A DNA stretch of 64,000 bases, from assembly GCA_022410635.1 (NCBI GenBank), contig JAJVDF010000212.1:1325496-1389495 (forward strand), given 5' to 3'. The stretch's first letter is position 1. Every line of letters starts with the position of its first letter. The notes under the pieces are model-generated. The model worked only from the letters and a program-made list of their open reading frames with translations. It made no database searches and had not been told where the DNA came from. The stretch comes from Tretioscincus oriximinensis. Its lineage: Eukaryota > Chordata > Lepidosauria > Squamata > Gymnophthalmidae. Below, one piece after another: positions 34,916 to 47,100 of this stretch. The translations under genes and the position numbers were made by a program.

Positions 34916-35295
34916 TTTTCCCCTATTATTTTTCCCAATTCCTGAATCTGGGTGTAAACTGAGCAAGTGTATTTATAAAATAATAATAAATAACACACCT
35001 AATATGGTTTTCAATTGTGCTTCTTTGAAAAGAAGGGAAAACAAGTAAATATATCTGCTAGTGACGATGATGCTGGCTGGGTGATTCTTTTCCTGATAAA
35101 ATAATTTTTTCTTCCTCTTCTAATGCTATTTGCCTGAAGACTACAGCTCCCAGGTTGCACCACAGCTAGCCCTAGGGGCAAAAAAGCATTCTCCACAACT
35201 CTGCACTTAGTGACTCGTCCACAGGAAACATTTTTGCTATTACAGGAAGTTTGCTCAGGGACTCATTTATAATCAGATTACCTAATCAAACCAGT

Positions 35296-35530
35296 GTGCA
35301 GGAAAGGAATCAAAAACAAATCAGCAAATATTGTTTAGCCTCTTTATAAATCTATGGTGAGGCCACATTAGGAATATTGTGTACAATTCTGGTCACCACA
35401 TCTCATTTCTGAGGTGAAGGAAAGGGCAACTAGAACGNTCAGGGGACTGGAGCACCTCCCTTACGAAATCCATCTGCAACATTTGGGACTCTTCAGCCTC
35501 GAAAGGTGGTGTTCGAGAGGTGGTCTAATT
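35296..35530 (+). mobile_element. CR1-clade LINE ORF2 fragment
   Basis: It reads AGCCTCTTTATAAATCTATG, then codons for a YCVQFWSPHL-like stretch and an LEHLPYEIHLQHLGLFSLE-like stretch, with frameshifts. It overlaps in content with 44170-44370 of the longer copy. 3' of it begins a 68-bp tandem duplication. Confidence 0.75.
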
Positions 35531-35557
35531 GAAGGTCTTAGTTCTTAAATCATAGAA

Positions 35558-35690
35558 GCAGCACTGAAAAGCAGGCAGAAATGCAACTGGGAGCCATTCT
35601 GCCAGAAACAAAGATGCTGCCTGTAGCAGCACAGAAAAGCAGGCAGAAATGCAACTGAGAACCATTCTGCCGCTGGAAAAACTAGAACTC
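35558..35690 (+). repeat. tandem duplication of a ~68-bp unit
   Basis: GCAGCACTGAAAAGCAGGCA...CCATTCTGCC at 35558 is repeated from 35626 (GCAGCACAGAAAAGCAGGCA...CCATTCTGCC) with a few substitutions. A short (TA)n run at 35711-35728 follows. Confidence 0.85.
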
Positions 35691-35794
35691 AACACAAATT
35701 AGAAGTGATTTATATATATATATATATAAAAGACATATGCTCAGCAGAAACCATTTTTAAAAAATGCAGAATTCAAGCCAGATTAGGACCAAAG

Positions 35795-36000
35795 GGGAGG
35801 TAGAAAGAGGAAGAAAAAAAGAAGGAAGGGGGAAGGAGGAAAAAAGGAAAAGGAGGATAGAAATAAGGAAGGAAAGAGAAAGCCAGAAATTATGAAGCAA
35901 GGAGGAAAGGCCCAAAGCGGAGGTAGATGGAGGAAGAAAAAAAGAAGGAACTGGGAAGGAGAAAAAAGGAGGAGAGAAATAAAGAAGGAGAGAAAGCCCA
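35795..36000 (+). repeat. purine-rich low-complexity tract
   Basis: Repeated GGAAGGAGGAAAAAAGGA-like strings, including a partial internal duplication (AAAGGGGAGGTAGAAAGAGG and AAAGCGGAGGTAGATGGAGG). No coding potential. Confidence 0.85.
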
Positions 36001-36004
36001 GAAA

Positions 36005-36184
36005 GGCCCCGTCCCCACTGAGCCTTCTTCTTGGCTATATCTCAGAATAGGAATGTGCCATCTACATGCTAGTGTAGGCTATGGCAGGCTCCAAATGGGG
36101 CCTGCCACAGCCTACATTGGCATGTGAATGACCAAGCTCTGTACCGAGATATAACCCAGAATAAGGCTCAGTGGGGACAGGGCC
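36005..36184. mobile_element. palindromic MITE, Harbinger-like (family E, copy 1)
   Basis: Ends GGCCCCGTCCCCACTGAGCC and GGCTCAGTGGGGACAGGGCC are inverted repeats that continue inward (TTGGCTATATCTC / GAGATATAACCCA), with a further central palindrome (TAGGCTATGGCAGGC... / GCCTGCCACAGCCTA). Each side has AAA, consistent with a 3-bp target duplication. Copies at 55586 and 57550 show TTA-type flanks. Confidence 0.7.
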
Positions 36185-36270
36185 AAAGAACAGAAAGAAA
36201 GAGAAAGGAAGGTAACCTACCTCATGGCTTGCTCCTCGGACTGCAGCCCAGGAGCTTCTGTCAGTGGCTC

Positions 36271-36395
36271 CAGCACCAGCAGCCTCCACATNTTGCCACC
36301 CTTTGCAGCAGCTGCAGGAAACCTTAGCAGGAAGCTCCTTCTTCTGGGGGCTCCTGCAGCTACAGCCCAGGGTGGTTAAATGTGGAGGCTGCTGG
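36271..36395. repeat. GC-rich inverted repeat (about 45-bp imperfect arms)
   Basis: CACCAGCAGCCTCCACAT and GCAGCTGCAGGA on the left (36271-36322) are mirrored by TCCTGCAGCTACAG and ATGTGGAGGCTGCTGGCACC on the right (36352-36398). It lies 90 bp from the family E MITE and may be part of a larger composite element. Confidence 0.65.
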
Positions 36396-36854
36396 CACCA
36401 GAACCCGGCCCTTGGCAGCCTAAATCTTGCCCTGCTTACNGGACTTGCTCTGTTAGATGAATTGCCAGTACAAAATGGCACCTTCAGGCAGACTGAAAGA
36501 AGGACTGTAGCCCCGCCTAGGCAGCCCTCCCATTGGTTCAATTCCTGGGATCGACGACCAAAACATCACTAAAAGAAGCTGTCTGGAGCTTTCTGATTTG
36601 TTGCTGCTTGATTTGTTCCTCTAANAAGGTCCACGATTGGCCAATGATTCTCCATTGTTTCTATGGAGATTTTATCATTGATTTTAATTTCTGGTAATTT
36701 CTGTGTGTCCAGCGGCCTNAACGAACCCAGAGGCCAGCCGTCACTGACATTCATACCACTTACTAGTAATTTAAGCTTTCTTTGAAGAGCTAGAAAAAAA
36801 TTACATTCAAGGAATTTATCAACATGAAAAATGTTCAGTTTTCTATATTTTGTG

Positions 36855-37110
36855 CCTAGTTTGGGGTAGTGGTTAGAGAGTTGGTAGTCCCATCTGGTAG
36901 TCTCCCGGTTCGATTCCTCACTCCTCCATGAAAGCCAGAGCGGGTGACCTTGGGCCAGTCACAGTTCTTTAGAACACTCTCAGCCCCACCTACTTCGCAG
37001 GGTGTCTGTTGTGGAGAAAGCAACAAAAAACTATGTGCGCCACCCTATAGTTGGCTGCCCTGAGACCTTCAGGTATAGGGCGGGATATAAGTACAAAAAA
37101 TAAATAATAA
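36855..37110 (+). mobile_element. tRNA-derived SINE with L2-type tail (family C, copy 3)
   Basis: GGGGTAGTGGTTAGAGAG (A box), GGTTCGATTCC (B box), GGCTGCCCTGAGACCTTCAG, GTATAGGGCGGGATATAAGT and (ATAA)n: full length and close to the copy at 30014. Confidence 0.88.
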
Positions 37111-38149
37111 TAGTAAATATGTTTTTCCTCTTGGGGAAAATTAATACTATAATCAAGGTAGGATTCTGTTACTTAATGCTGTATAGAGTTCTGCTGTTCT
37201 GTCATATATTTGTCAGGATGTAACCTTGTTATCATTTGCTTCTCTATATTAGTATATTCTAGAATAAAACATTCCCAGGAATGGCCTTTTTTGGATTATC
37301 TGTGCTTTGCTATTCTGAAGTATCCAAAAATAGAGGAAAAAAGTAAATGATGTTTGAATGCAATCAATGGCTTTTACAAAGATTGATTTATAAGAAACTG
37401 AAATGGAGGAACCTTAGAAGTGGACTGCCACAGTGCAGTTCATACTGACATACAGGTGCTCTGCAAATCTCTTTAGGATTAAATATCCTCAATGATAGAT
37501 ACTCTAGTCTTCATTGTTGCATTCTAAACCTGCAATTTTTTTAAATCATTTTCTTTGCTACTGCAAATGGTATCTACTATCCATGAGTATGTTTGCTGAG
37601 TGTTAATGACGTCTGAATGGGCTTTTGATACTTCATTGCAGCTTGTTCCCCTCTCCCCAAGTAGAACATAATTGGGTGTCAAAATGAAATTCAACACATG
37701 GCAGTTAATGTATGTGCAAATAGGTGCGTGATTGTGTAGTTTGTAGCCATTAAAATGCTGTGCTTTTATGACCTATATATCTAATAAGCATCTATTAGAC
37801 TACCACCCTGTCACATTATAGCATTTAATCCTGTCTCCAAAAAAATGTGACAGAGAGAGACACTGACCAGGACTGGTCTGTTTATCTCTTGAATGGGGGC
37901 TGTTAAAGCATACGCTCACAGGTCCTTGGAGATTGAAGACTTGCAATGCGTTATGCTTGATTCTTCTCATTCTTTCCTGCTGTTGTGAAAAATGCTGAAG
38001 ATCAAGAGTCAAAAAATCTATCTTGACAGTGCAGCAGTGAGGCAATTGCTTAAAATCTTCTGAGATACCTTTCCCTTCTGTTCAGTTTCAGAAGACTATG
38101 CTNCTGAGAAGCAATGATTTGCCAGTTGGATACCAACTGGTTAGCTGAT

Positions 38150-38368
38150 GCCAACGGATGGCTCAGTCGCTAAGGAATCCATCTCTCATCTGGGAGATCA
38201 GGTTTTGAAGCCCTGTGTCGGACATGGGGAGGGGTGAGCACCTTCCATTAGCCTGCAGCTCTAGTCAATCCAGCTATTCAAAAGCATGAATTGCATGAAA
38301 TTGCAACTGACTGCAAGTAGATACATGGGAAACACCACAGCCTGATATAATGTAAGCCTTTGGGTGAA
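38150..38368 (+). mobile_element. tRNA-derived SINE (same family as 20131), 3' end lost
   Basis: It begins GGATGGCTCAGTCGCTAAGG and proceeds through ATTGCATGAAATTGCAACTG to TGTAAGCCTTTGGGTGAAAA. There the sequence switches abruptly into the family A MITE, so both elements lost their facing ends at the junction. Confidence 0.78.
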
Positions 38369-38543
38369 AAACAACCCGTTTTGGGGTGCCTCCCGTTTTT
38401 TTCTGAGGAAAAAAAAATAAAAAAACAAAAACTTTTTTGAAAAATTCTTTTTTTGAAAACATTTTCCTCAGAAAAAAACTGGGAGGCACCTCAAAACTGG
38501 GTTTTCAACACCCCCCCAAAAAAGAGGTCATCTGGTCAGCCTA
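38369..38543. mobile_element. foldback hAT-like MITE (family A, 5'-truncated copy)
   Basis: It lacks the TAGGCTGACC terminus but has CCCGTTTTGGGGTGCCTCCC, the T/A fold, GGGAGGCACCTCAAAACTGG and the intact right end TCATCTGGTCAGCCTA at 38543. The left edge is fused to a SINE. Confidence 0.82.
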
Positions 38544-41500
38544 TAAATCAGATCATCTCTCCAATGCCATCTTTCATGGCTGAAGAGGGCCAGAAGTTCC
38601 AGGCCTGTTTTCATAATAGAAACTCCTTTTTTATCAAGTTGTGTCTATTTTGCTGCAAAACCAAATTACTCCCATATTTCAATGGATTGAATCCTGTATT
38701 TTTCTTGCATCTCTATAAAGAAAGAGAAAGAACCCAGAGATGAACAAGACAACAATTGAACACATGTTGAGCTTACAGTTCTCTTTTGAATTGTAGCAAC
38801 ATCTGTAATTCAGAAAGAACTATCAAACTATTTTCTCTTCTACAACTATTGTGAAGAACTATTTCTCAACAAAGACTCTGTGTGCAACTTAGGAGTCAAT
38901 GTTTTCCAGTCTATGATCTCTTCACATATATTCTATTGCAAAACATCACCTGGTGTATAAGTAGTCAACAAACCAAAGTGAACAATGCCTAAGCATATTC
39001 TGTGTTGCAATGCAGGAAGATTAGCAACTGCCAGTCAGAACAGCTAGCATATATTAACAAAAGAATGAACAATTCAAAGAACATAAATGTATTCACAATC
39101 TAAAAGAATTTCTTTTAAAGAAATTTGTTTGACAGAACTCACATACACCTCAAAAACAAACAAACAGGAGAAGGATAAATTTATGGCACAGCTTAACACA
39201 GACCATGTTATAAAGTATAGCAGAGCAAAATTCCTAGAATTCCAATACTCACAAGGTTTCCAAATATGTGAAATCTAAAACTTTTATCCTGACTCTCTTT
39301 GTAAAAATCTTTGCTACCAACTAAACCTGTCCTTGCATATATCTCATGGGGAGTTATATTTTTTTCATTAAGGCAGAAATATCTACCAATAAACAACAGA
39401 GTTCATAACCTAGCATAAAACTTTCATGTACACTTCTACAAGACTTGCCCTTCATTCCCTCATAAATATTTAGTCTTTCAAAAGCAGAACATCACTGTAT
39501 CCATTCAGGACATAATGATTCCCGTTAGTATGTTCTTCAATAGTAAGGCATGACAGAATCCAGAATGTGCACACAAATTTCATATGAATTAATTTTGTTC
39601 ATATTTGTTCAAATATAAACTAATTTATACTGGGGTTATGACTGACAAAAAACAAAGTGTTCGCAACATAAATAAATATATTTATTTATTTATACCCTGT
39701 CCTATATGTGAAGGTCCCTGGGCTATTAAAAGACAAATCTGTCTTTTAAATGGGAACTACTAAATTATGGTATTAGGCATTTTAATGTTTTTCACAATTT
39801 TGTGGAAAGCAAAATTTGTTCACATGTTTTGAAATAATCCATTTTATTTTATTTCCTCACGAACCCAGGGCCATTCCACTGGTATGCTCCACAACATTAT
39901 CCATAGTGTTGAACATTTCACATCTTAACATCTTTGTTCTCCCTCTTTCTGTGGGTGTTCCTTGGTCACTTGTTGAACGCCATTGAGCTATGGCTTGGTT
40001 GAATATTTATTAATTTATATACAGCGCAGGTGCCTTATATAGTGCAGAGGAAAGACTATTCCACAATCTGGGAGCTATCACAGAGAGGTCCCTACTCATG
40101 TGTCCACATTTCTTTAACAAGTGAAGGAGGTGGGACCATCAGGAGAGCCACATGGCACCCCTATACAGAGGTAACAGAAATGGTTTGCCATTGCCTCTTT
40201 TTGCAGAAAGGTTGGAGACTGAATTAGCAACCCCTTGTATTCCAAGCTGCTTATGTCACCTTAGGGTGAAGGGCGGGATAAAAGTACTAAAAATAAATAA
40301 ATAAATAAATAAACTACACCCACTTTCTTCTTAGTCACTAATTAACATAAAATTAGATAGTTAAGCCAAAATCTCTATGCAGAAAGTTCACCATACGAAT
40401 TGTATGAACCTGGTAAGAAGGCCTTGTCATGAGTTTAATGTGAAAGACTAGATAAGAAGTTTGTACATAAAATATGCCTTAGTCTGACTAAATTTAAATG
40501 TTTTAACTTTAACCAGTTAAGAGTAATTTAAAAAATAAATAAATTAAGGAAGGTTGATTCTGGTGAAAGTACCCACCATATATCCTGCTACATGATGGAG
40601 CACACAAGGGTTGCTACTTTGCATCCTTGCCTCCAAATATACACTATATACAATTCCAAGAACATAAAGTCACCACATTTCACATCACCAAAAATGGAGA
40701 CACAATGCACAAGACCTTTCCCCAGAGATGCCAGATAACAGATGTGCAGACATAATTTCCAAACAAGGTATATTGAATTATTTTTTTTTGCAAGATACTG
40801 TGCTTTGTCCACTCCTGCAAGGGAAAAAACCACCTGGCGTTCAGGACCTGGACTCAAAGGCTTACAACTACCAGCAATTGATGGAAAGTTCCCTTTGGAG
40901 GATGCTCAACCAGGTAATTGCAGCAATCCAGCCACAGGCAATTTTAAAAGCAGTTAACTTTCTGGAACAAGTTCAGGCTAAGTTCAGGCATGCCCTGGGG
41001 ATGGAATCTACCTTGATCACTCTAGATAACTTTTATTAAGAGGACAAGAGAGATGTGATTTTTTCTTCTACAACTACTCAGTCCCCTAGCAGGGTTTGAT
41101 ACCATTAATAATGTTATCTTCATGTGCCAGCACTAAAAGAGGGGACATTGTTTTAGTGCTTCTGTCACACCTGCAGAACCAGTTTTAAAGATCACTGCTG
41201 GAAGCATGTAATTCACTTTCTTTGCAGTTATATTGCAGCATGCCACAGAATTATATATTGTCTTAAATGTCACATATGAACTACATGAAAATGTAGGGAA
41301 CAGTAATTAGAAGACTCCAGGCACTGCTCTAATTCAACCCTCCATATGAACAAATGTAGCATTTTCAAGCCTTGAGCAGGGGTGGGGAGGCGGTAGTAAA
41401 CATATGAATGCCAATAAAATGATAATGAACTCTAACAGGATTGGGGCCATTTGAGATGCTAACTGAGTAGATGGGTTGTTCTGCATAGCTGTGCTTCTTC

Positions 41501-42524
41501 CGAAAGAACAAAGTCTGAGAATGCCACTGCACATTGTTAGGAAGACTCTCACCCATCTGACCAGTCACTAATGGATAATAATAAACTGGTCATAGAGATC
41601 CAACTGGATCACTGTAACTAACTTTAAAGGGTCTGTCCTTAAGGTAAACCTAACAGATGTATCCTGATATATTTTGATTCCCTTTGCATAAAAAACCAAC
41701 CCAGCTGCCAATTTGCTATTAGGCCAGTTTAGAATGTTGCAATCAAGATTTAAAGCTTTAAACAACTCGCAGTCCTTTCCAATAAAGGAACCTCTCTTTT
41801 CATTTGAAGGGGCTGCAGGTTTATGTTAATGTAAACAACCTAGAAAGCTGAGAGTTGCCAGTTTTATGCCCAGTCTCCCAAAAATAGTAAATGGCAAGCC
41901 ACTTCTGTATTTCTGCCAGTTTTCTGAAGGGTTTTTTAAAATGCTGTGTTTACTAAGCAAGAAAGAAGTCTAAATAAAGTAACTTCTGAAGTCAATTTTT
42001 GGAAGCAAACTGTAGGTAATGAAGAAAATAAAACAAAAGCTAAGTATGACTGACTACGACTGGTAGATTTAAATGGGAATGTAATTTATAGGCTGCAGAG
42101 CAGATAACTGCAAACTAGACACCACCAAACTAAAGACTTCTGCGAACTAATGCACAATTGCACTATAAATCTCATTTAACTCTGAAGATCTGAGAACCCA
42201 AGAAGTATGAAGTAAAGGAAGTATTATTAAGATGAGGCTTAACTGAGGAAAAGCCAATTACATTTAGACTTAAGTCAACTGGTTTTTATAAACTTTTGTG
42301 GATTTAAATCTCAGGTTTCAGAAGGCGCCCTCTAGGAATATACTACACAGCATTCCAGGGATATCATCAGCATTAAGCAGATAAATATAAACCAATTTCA
42401 GCTTCTGTTTCACTGGCATGAATTTCGTAAGAAAGACTGTTTGCCAACAATCCACCGGCTAGAATGTAGTTCCATTAAGTAAGCTTGATAGGATATAGGC
42501 TACCTACAACCATCTCTTAAAATC

Positions 42525-42715
42525 TTGCAGCATTTTAGAGACTAACAGGATAGGCAGCAGGAGCCTTCATACACAAGTCTTCATCTTCAAGTGAACATCT
42601 TGCCTACAAAAGCTCCTGCTATCTGTCTTACTTATTGTTAGTTTCTAAAGTGCTATAAGAGTCTCTTGTTAGACCCAGACTAACATGGCTATTTCTTTGA
42701 AACTCATCGCTCCAA
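42525..42715 (+). mobile_element. Penelope-like (cagactaaca family) 3' fragment, diverged
   Basis: It contains TTTTAGAGACTAACAGGATA, then TTGTTAGTTTCTAAAGTGCT and CCCAGACTAACATGGCTATT, strings also found in the better-preserved copies at 50170 and 54045. The ribozyme-like core is too diverged to read here. Confidence 0.5.
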
Positions 42716-43929
42716 AGCTTTCTGTTAGAACCCTAGAAGCATATTCGTTATCTCATTTTATAAATCCATCTCACAGAATTTTAAAAACTGAAATGTATCA
42801 CCAGAATAGTGTAAGAGTTTTCTACTTCACCCATAATAAAATTAGTTCATCACCTCTGAATTCCAAACTCTTAATAATCACAACTACAATTATTAATTGT
42901 TCATGGAAAGTCCACAAACAAGTAGAAGAGTAGAATACCATCAGTAAATAAAATTATTCTTAGAACTCTGGAGTGCAATTCAACAGTCAGTACATGCTAA
43001 AAATATAAGTTGATAGATAACACTGCATCTGATGAAGCAGGCTTAGGGTGCATCTAGGGATTTTTTTTATTAATATGGTAGCACCATAATAGATTATTTG
43101 CCACACATTGTTGTAGAAAGCCATGGCAGTGCTCCAAAAGCTCATACTATAGTATCTATTTTATTCTGTAAGTTTCCAAAATACTGTTAGACACATTGCT
43201 CATAGTTGATAATAGTAACCTTTGTAGAAATTACTGTCCAATAATTTTATTGTACTTATACAGTAAATTATAAGGTTAATTTTATAATCCAGAGATAAAA
43301 GAATTAAAAAAAGTAAAATTAAAAGGTAGTAGTGCTGTGTTATAATGGAATAGTTTTCTACTTCTCAGGCACTGGGCTATACATCAATCATTTGTCAGCC
43401 CAAAGGTGCATATATGATTTGATGCTACATAACACCATATATCACATATATACATTTCTGGTATCATTTGGTGCAACCATAATTATACCTTTCAATAACT
43501 ACCTGAAAGGTCATATAATTTCTCTGCACAAAATAACTCTGGAACGATAATTAACCAACTGCAGCAGCCACAGAATTGGCTTCAAACACAAGAACTACAG
43601 TACAAAAACAAAAATAACACTTTACCCTGTGTAGTTTTTTCCATTTGCAATGGTTCTGTAGATATATAAATGCCACAAAAAGGATTTTAATAAAATGCAC
43701 ATTTCATCTTGGCTAGAGCTCTTATATCTAATTAACTTTCCAATACTATATCTATTCCATCTTGATTCATTATTCCTTTGAAGTCTACTTTCAAAAAGTG
43801 TTATGATAGATGATCGGAGTTGGGATGAGGACAAAACGAAAATACATTTACGGAAAACTATTTAAAGCTTCTAATCCATATAGTAAATGAGACAGACAGC
43901 TGTGTATGCACCAGAGTAATCTACTGAAA

Positions 43930-44790
43930 TTGGGTGAGTGAGCAACAAAGTGGCAAATGCACTTCAACTTATGCAAGTGCAAAGTCATGCACATTGGGGC
44001 AAAGAACCCCTACCAACTGATGGGAACCATGCTTTCTGTGACAAAGCAGGAAAAGGTTCTTGGGATGCTGGTGGATAGTTCAATGAAGGTGTCAACCCAG
44101 TGTGCAGCAGCAGCAAAAAAAAACAAATTCAGTGTTAGGGATAATTGGGAAATGAATCGAAAACAAGTCAGCAAGTGTTGTTTTGCCTCATTATAAATCT
44201 GTGGTGAGGCCCCAACTGGAATACTTTGTACAGTTCTGGTCACACCTCAAAAAAGTTGTAAAACTAGAGAAGGTGCACAAAGGGGTAATAAGAATGAAAA
44301 AGGACTGCAGTTCCTCCCCCATGAAATTCGACTGAAACATCTGGGCCTCTTCAGCCTTGAAAGATGGTGTTTGAGAGGTATACATTGAAGTGTATAAAAT
44401 CATGCATGGAATGGATAAAGTGAATAGAGAAAAATATTTTCTCTATCACACAACACTAGAACCAGAGAGGCAAAGGAAAGTGTTTTTTCACCCAGAGGGT
44501 CATCAGCCTTTGGAATTTACTTCTAGAAGAGGTGGTGGTAGCTAGCAGCCTGGATAACTTTAAGGGAGGATTAGACAAGTTTATGGACACCACAAGTAGC
44601 AGTTTACTACTACTGGGATGGATGTCTTGATACTGCCTCAAAGATGGAGCAACAAGCAGGGAGTTGAGAACAGGTGAAGATTATGCCTTGCTTCAGACTG
44701 CCCAGGTGCAATTGGTGGGGCACTGTGTGAGACAGAATGCTGGATTAGAAAGCCCGATTCAGCAGAGCTCCTCTTATGTTCCCCTATACC
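43930..44790 (+). mobile_element. CR1-clade LINE ORF2 3' portion, longest copy
   Basis: The plus frame begins MHFNLCKCKVMHIGAKNPYQ, KQEKVLGMLVDSSMKVSTQC, AAAAKKN, matching the C-terminal part of CR1-clade reverse transcriptases (KCKVMHIG, DLGV, CAAAAKKAN). After frameshifts it continues RLKHLGLFSLERWCLRG and VYKIMHGMDKVNREKYF. The 3' UTR ends GGGCACTGTGTGAGACAGAA, TGCTGGATTAGAAAGC, CTCCTCTTATGTTC. It is 5'-truncated and full of frameshifts. Confidence 0.85.
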
Positions 44791-46331
44791 TTCTATACCC
44801 TAATGAAGCCAATAATCACCCATGGGGAAGTTAACAGGTAGCTGTTATTTGATAATAATGCATATAGAAATCAGTATATGTTTTCTTCTGAAAAGCATCA
44901 AAGCAGCATGCACTTGGAAATGGTCATCTTCCCTGCCTGAATTTTTACTTTGCTCGGGTTTTCTTTAATGGCTACTCTATGTTGCATTGAGGCTTTCTTA
45001 GCTAAATGCTCCTTGGTAACAGCTATGACTTTTCCTTCCTCATGATTATAATTAGAATCAAATAAAGTATATGAGTAATCCAAATTAATCACTTTGATTT
45101 CCACTTATCAGACAAGATCCACTTATCAAGGGTTACAACTCAAATCTCTGAAAGCGCAAAGCACAGGCATCTAAAACATTCCAGTTCTTCATCAATGCCA
45201 CCTAGAAGAGAAAGTCCCTGGAAAAAGAGGTGAGAGTCCAGGACAGGTCCAGGAGAACAAGAAGGCTTGCGTAACAGGTATAGATATTCAACATAGGGCT
45301 ATTTTATCTGCATTTCCCCCCGAAAATTGTTTTATAAGCAGCAACAATCTAAGCAATTTAAGTGCTTAGTCTACCCTATAGAAACTAGTTTTAAAAATCA
45401 TCTAAATCAGTACCCACGTAAAAACAACAAAACTCAGCATTAGCCATGCTGGGTAAAATGAACAATTAATTATGTCTAAAATCGGACCAAACGAAAAAGC
45501 AACCTGCAACAGTGCTGGTTGCAAAGGGATTTGTTAATACAGGAAGTATATAAAGTTACATAATAAAAAGCCTGTTTGTTTCACCTCCTTAACTTTAGAT
45601 GGAGCTGTGGGAAGGCTCAGATCTGTTGCCAGGTTGCATGTAAATACAAACGGCACAATTAAAAATAAGTCTACTGCACTGCGAGTACCACCTGTGCCTC
45701 CTCATTCTCACCTCCACCCAGTCACTCCTATCACTGTTGAGAAGTAGAAGTTAGCAGGCAAAGCCTCTTGCTTTAGAAAAGCCCTTGGACAGGTCCAAAA
45801 AGAAATTCCCGTAACAAGCAAAAGGCATTTTCACAAACAGGGGAGAAGGGCACTGCTCTGGCCTTGACATTTGACTTGCAAGGGAATGCTATAGACTTGT
45901 AAATCTCCCTATGCTTTAAAATTCTTCTTTCTTAGGCAGATAGGTGCTCTGAGCCTCAAGGGACTGGGTGGGTCAAACAGTTAAACCCACGTGTATAAAT
46001 AAGGAAAAAAAGCTACAAGTGCATAATCCATATGCAACAAGAAGCCAACCATAGATGCAAATCACCGGCCGCTGCAGTAAATGCTGGAAAGGGCTTGCAA
46101 TTAAAGTCTTCAGAGCTGTGGGAAGATCTGTATCCCTGTATGTATTTTTCCCGGCGAGCCTGCTTACGCCTGACAGAGAACTCTTGCACACACACACACA
46201 CGCACCGAGGAAGACGCAAACCAGGAAGTCCCAATAATCTGATTTCACAGCAGGTTGAACAGCAGCATCTGAACTGAGCCTGGCCGGCACAACGCAAAGC
46301 ACGGAGCAAACCTTTGGGCCCCAGGTCTTCA

Positions 46332-46357
46332 GCTGCTGCTGCTGCTGCTGCTGCTGC
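46332..46357 (+). repeat. (GCT)n / (CAG)n trinucleotide repeat, about 8.5 units
   Basis: Uninterrupted GCT repeats lie at the edge of the CpG island. On the RASSF7 strand it is (CAG)n just inside the presumed first intron. A short (CA)n run lies at 46189-46203. Confidence 0.92.
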
Positions 46358-46803
46358 GTCTCCCACAAAGCGCCACCAGCAGCAGGCGGAACAGGCTGAA
46401 CCACTCGGCAGCGAAGCGAGTGGATTTTCCCCAAGGAAAGGAAACGGGAGCGGCAAGTTTCCAAGAGCCTCACCCCGCCTCCCTGTCCGGCTCGATCATT
46501 CCATGCAGGCGAAGGAGAGGAAGGTCCCCGGCCAAGGGAGGAATTGTCCCCTGCAGCCCGGGAGGCCGCCCAGCCCCGTTGCCAGCAGGGTCACCAGCCG
46601 AAGGGAGCAAAGTCACCTCGGGGAACTGCAGCAGGCACCGGGGATCTGCAAAGCCACCTGGAAAAGGGGCGAAGGCGGGGCGCCAGGGACAGAGCGCTGA
46701 ACTGCTTGGAGAGCGGAGGAGGGCAAAGGCGGAACGAAGGAGGGGGCAGAAGAACGAGCCGTTCACACCCGCACCGTCCACACGGCGGCTCCCTTCCTCT
46801 TAC

Positions 46804-47100
46804 CTGGCCGGGCGGCCCTCCCGTCACGGCGGGTAGACACGGACTAGCCAATCCTCCCACCGGGCAGCGGAACTAACTCAGCGCAGAGCTTCTCCCCGCC
46901 GCGCGGGCTCCTTCCCTCCCTGCTGCCGCTTGGCGCTCCCGGAATGGCTCCCGGGCAGCTCGGCAGGCCGCACAAGGTCACCGGCGCTTCCCCACACGCC
47001 CTCCCCGCCGCGCCTCACTCCTGCAGCCCGCTGCCGCAAGTTGCCCGCGCCGCTTTGCTTCCTTCGCTCGCTCGCTCGCCCGCGCGCCCCGCCTCCCCCT
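46804..47100 (-). other. RASSF7: candidate RASSF7 5' non-coding first exon (5' end approximate)
   Basis: The minus strand reads CCGGCCAG|GTAAGAGGAA, a near-consensus donor with the exon boundary at 46804. GC boxes and a minus CCAAT box lie upstream near 47.16-47.22 kb. Splicing to the acceptor at 10044 would give a 5' UTR ending in the MELKVW exon. The start site is not determined, and an additional exon between is possible. Confidence 0.45.

Larger units (their letters stand above)
10045..46803 (-). other. RASSF7: presumed RASSF7 intron 1 (about 36.8 kb), repeat-rich, no other gene recognised
   Basis: The left end is the acceptor of the first coding exon. The right end is the CAG|GTAAGA donor in the CpG island. 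The assignment is inference: an unseen non-coding exon could divide the interval. The stretch is AT-rich and contains the SINE, LINE, MITE and Penelope-like copies listed separately. Intervals between them (for example 14.1-16.8, 18.9-20.1, 22.8-25.2, 28.1-30.0, 37.2-38.1, 40.4-42.5 and 44.8-46.2 kb) hold only short, unconserved-looking open frames and simple AT-rich DNA. Confidence 0.5.

Noticed and set aside
36062..36572. Frames of 102 and 159 residues on opposite strands
   Set aside because: They cover a MITE and a GC-rich palindrome; no homology seen.
43957..44196. A small host gene with KCKVMHIG motif
   Set aside because: It is part of a CR1-clade LINE whose other copies occur at 34.2 and 35.3 kb.
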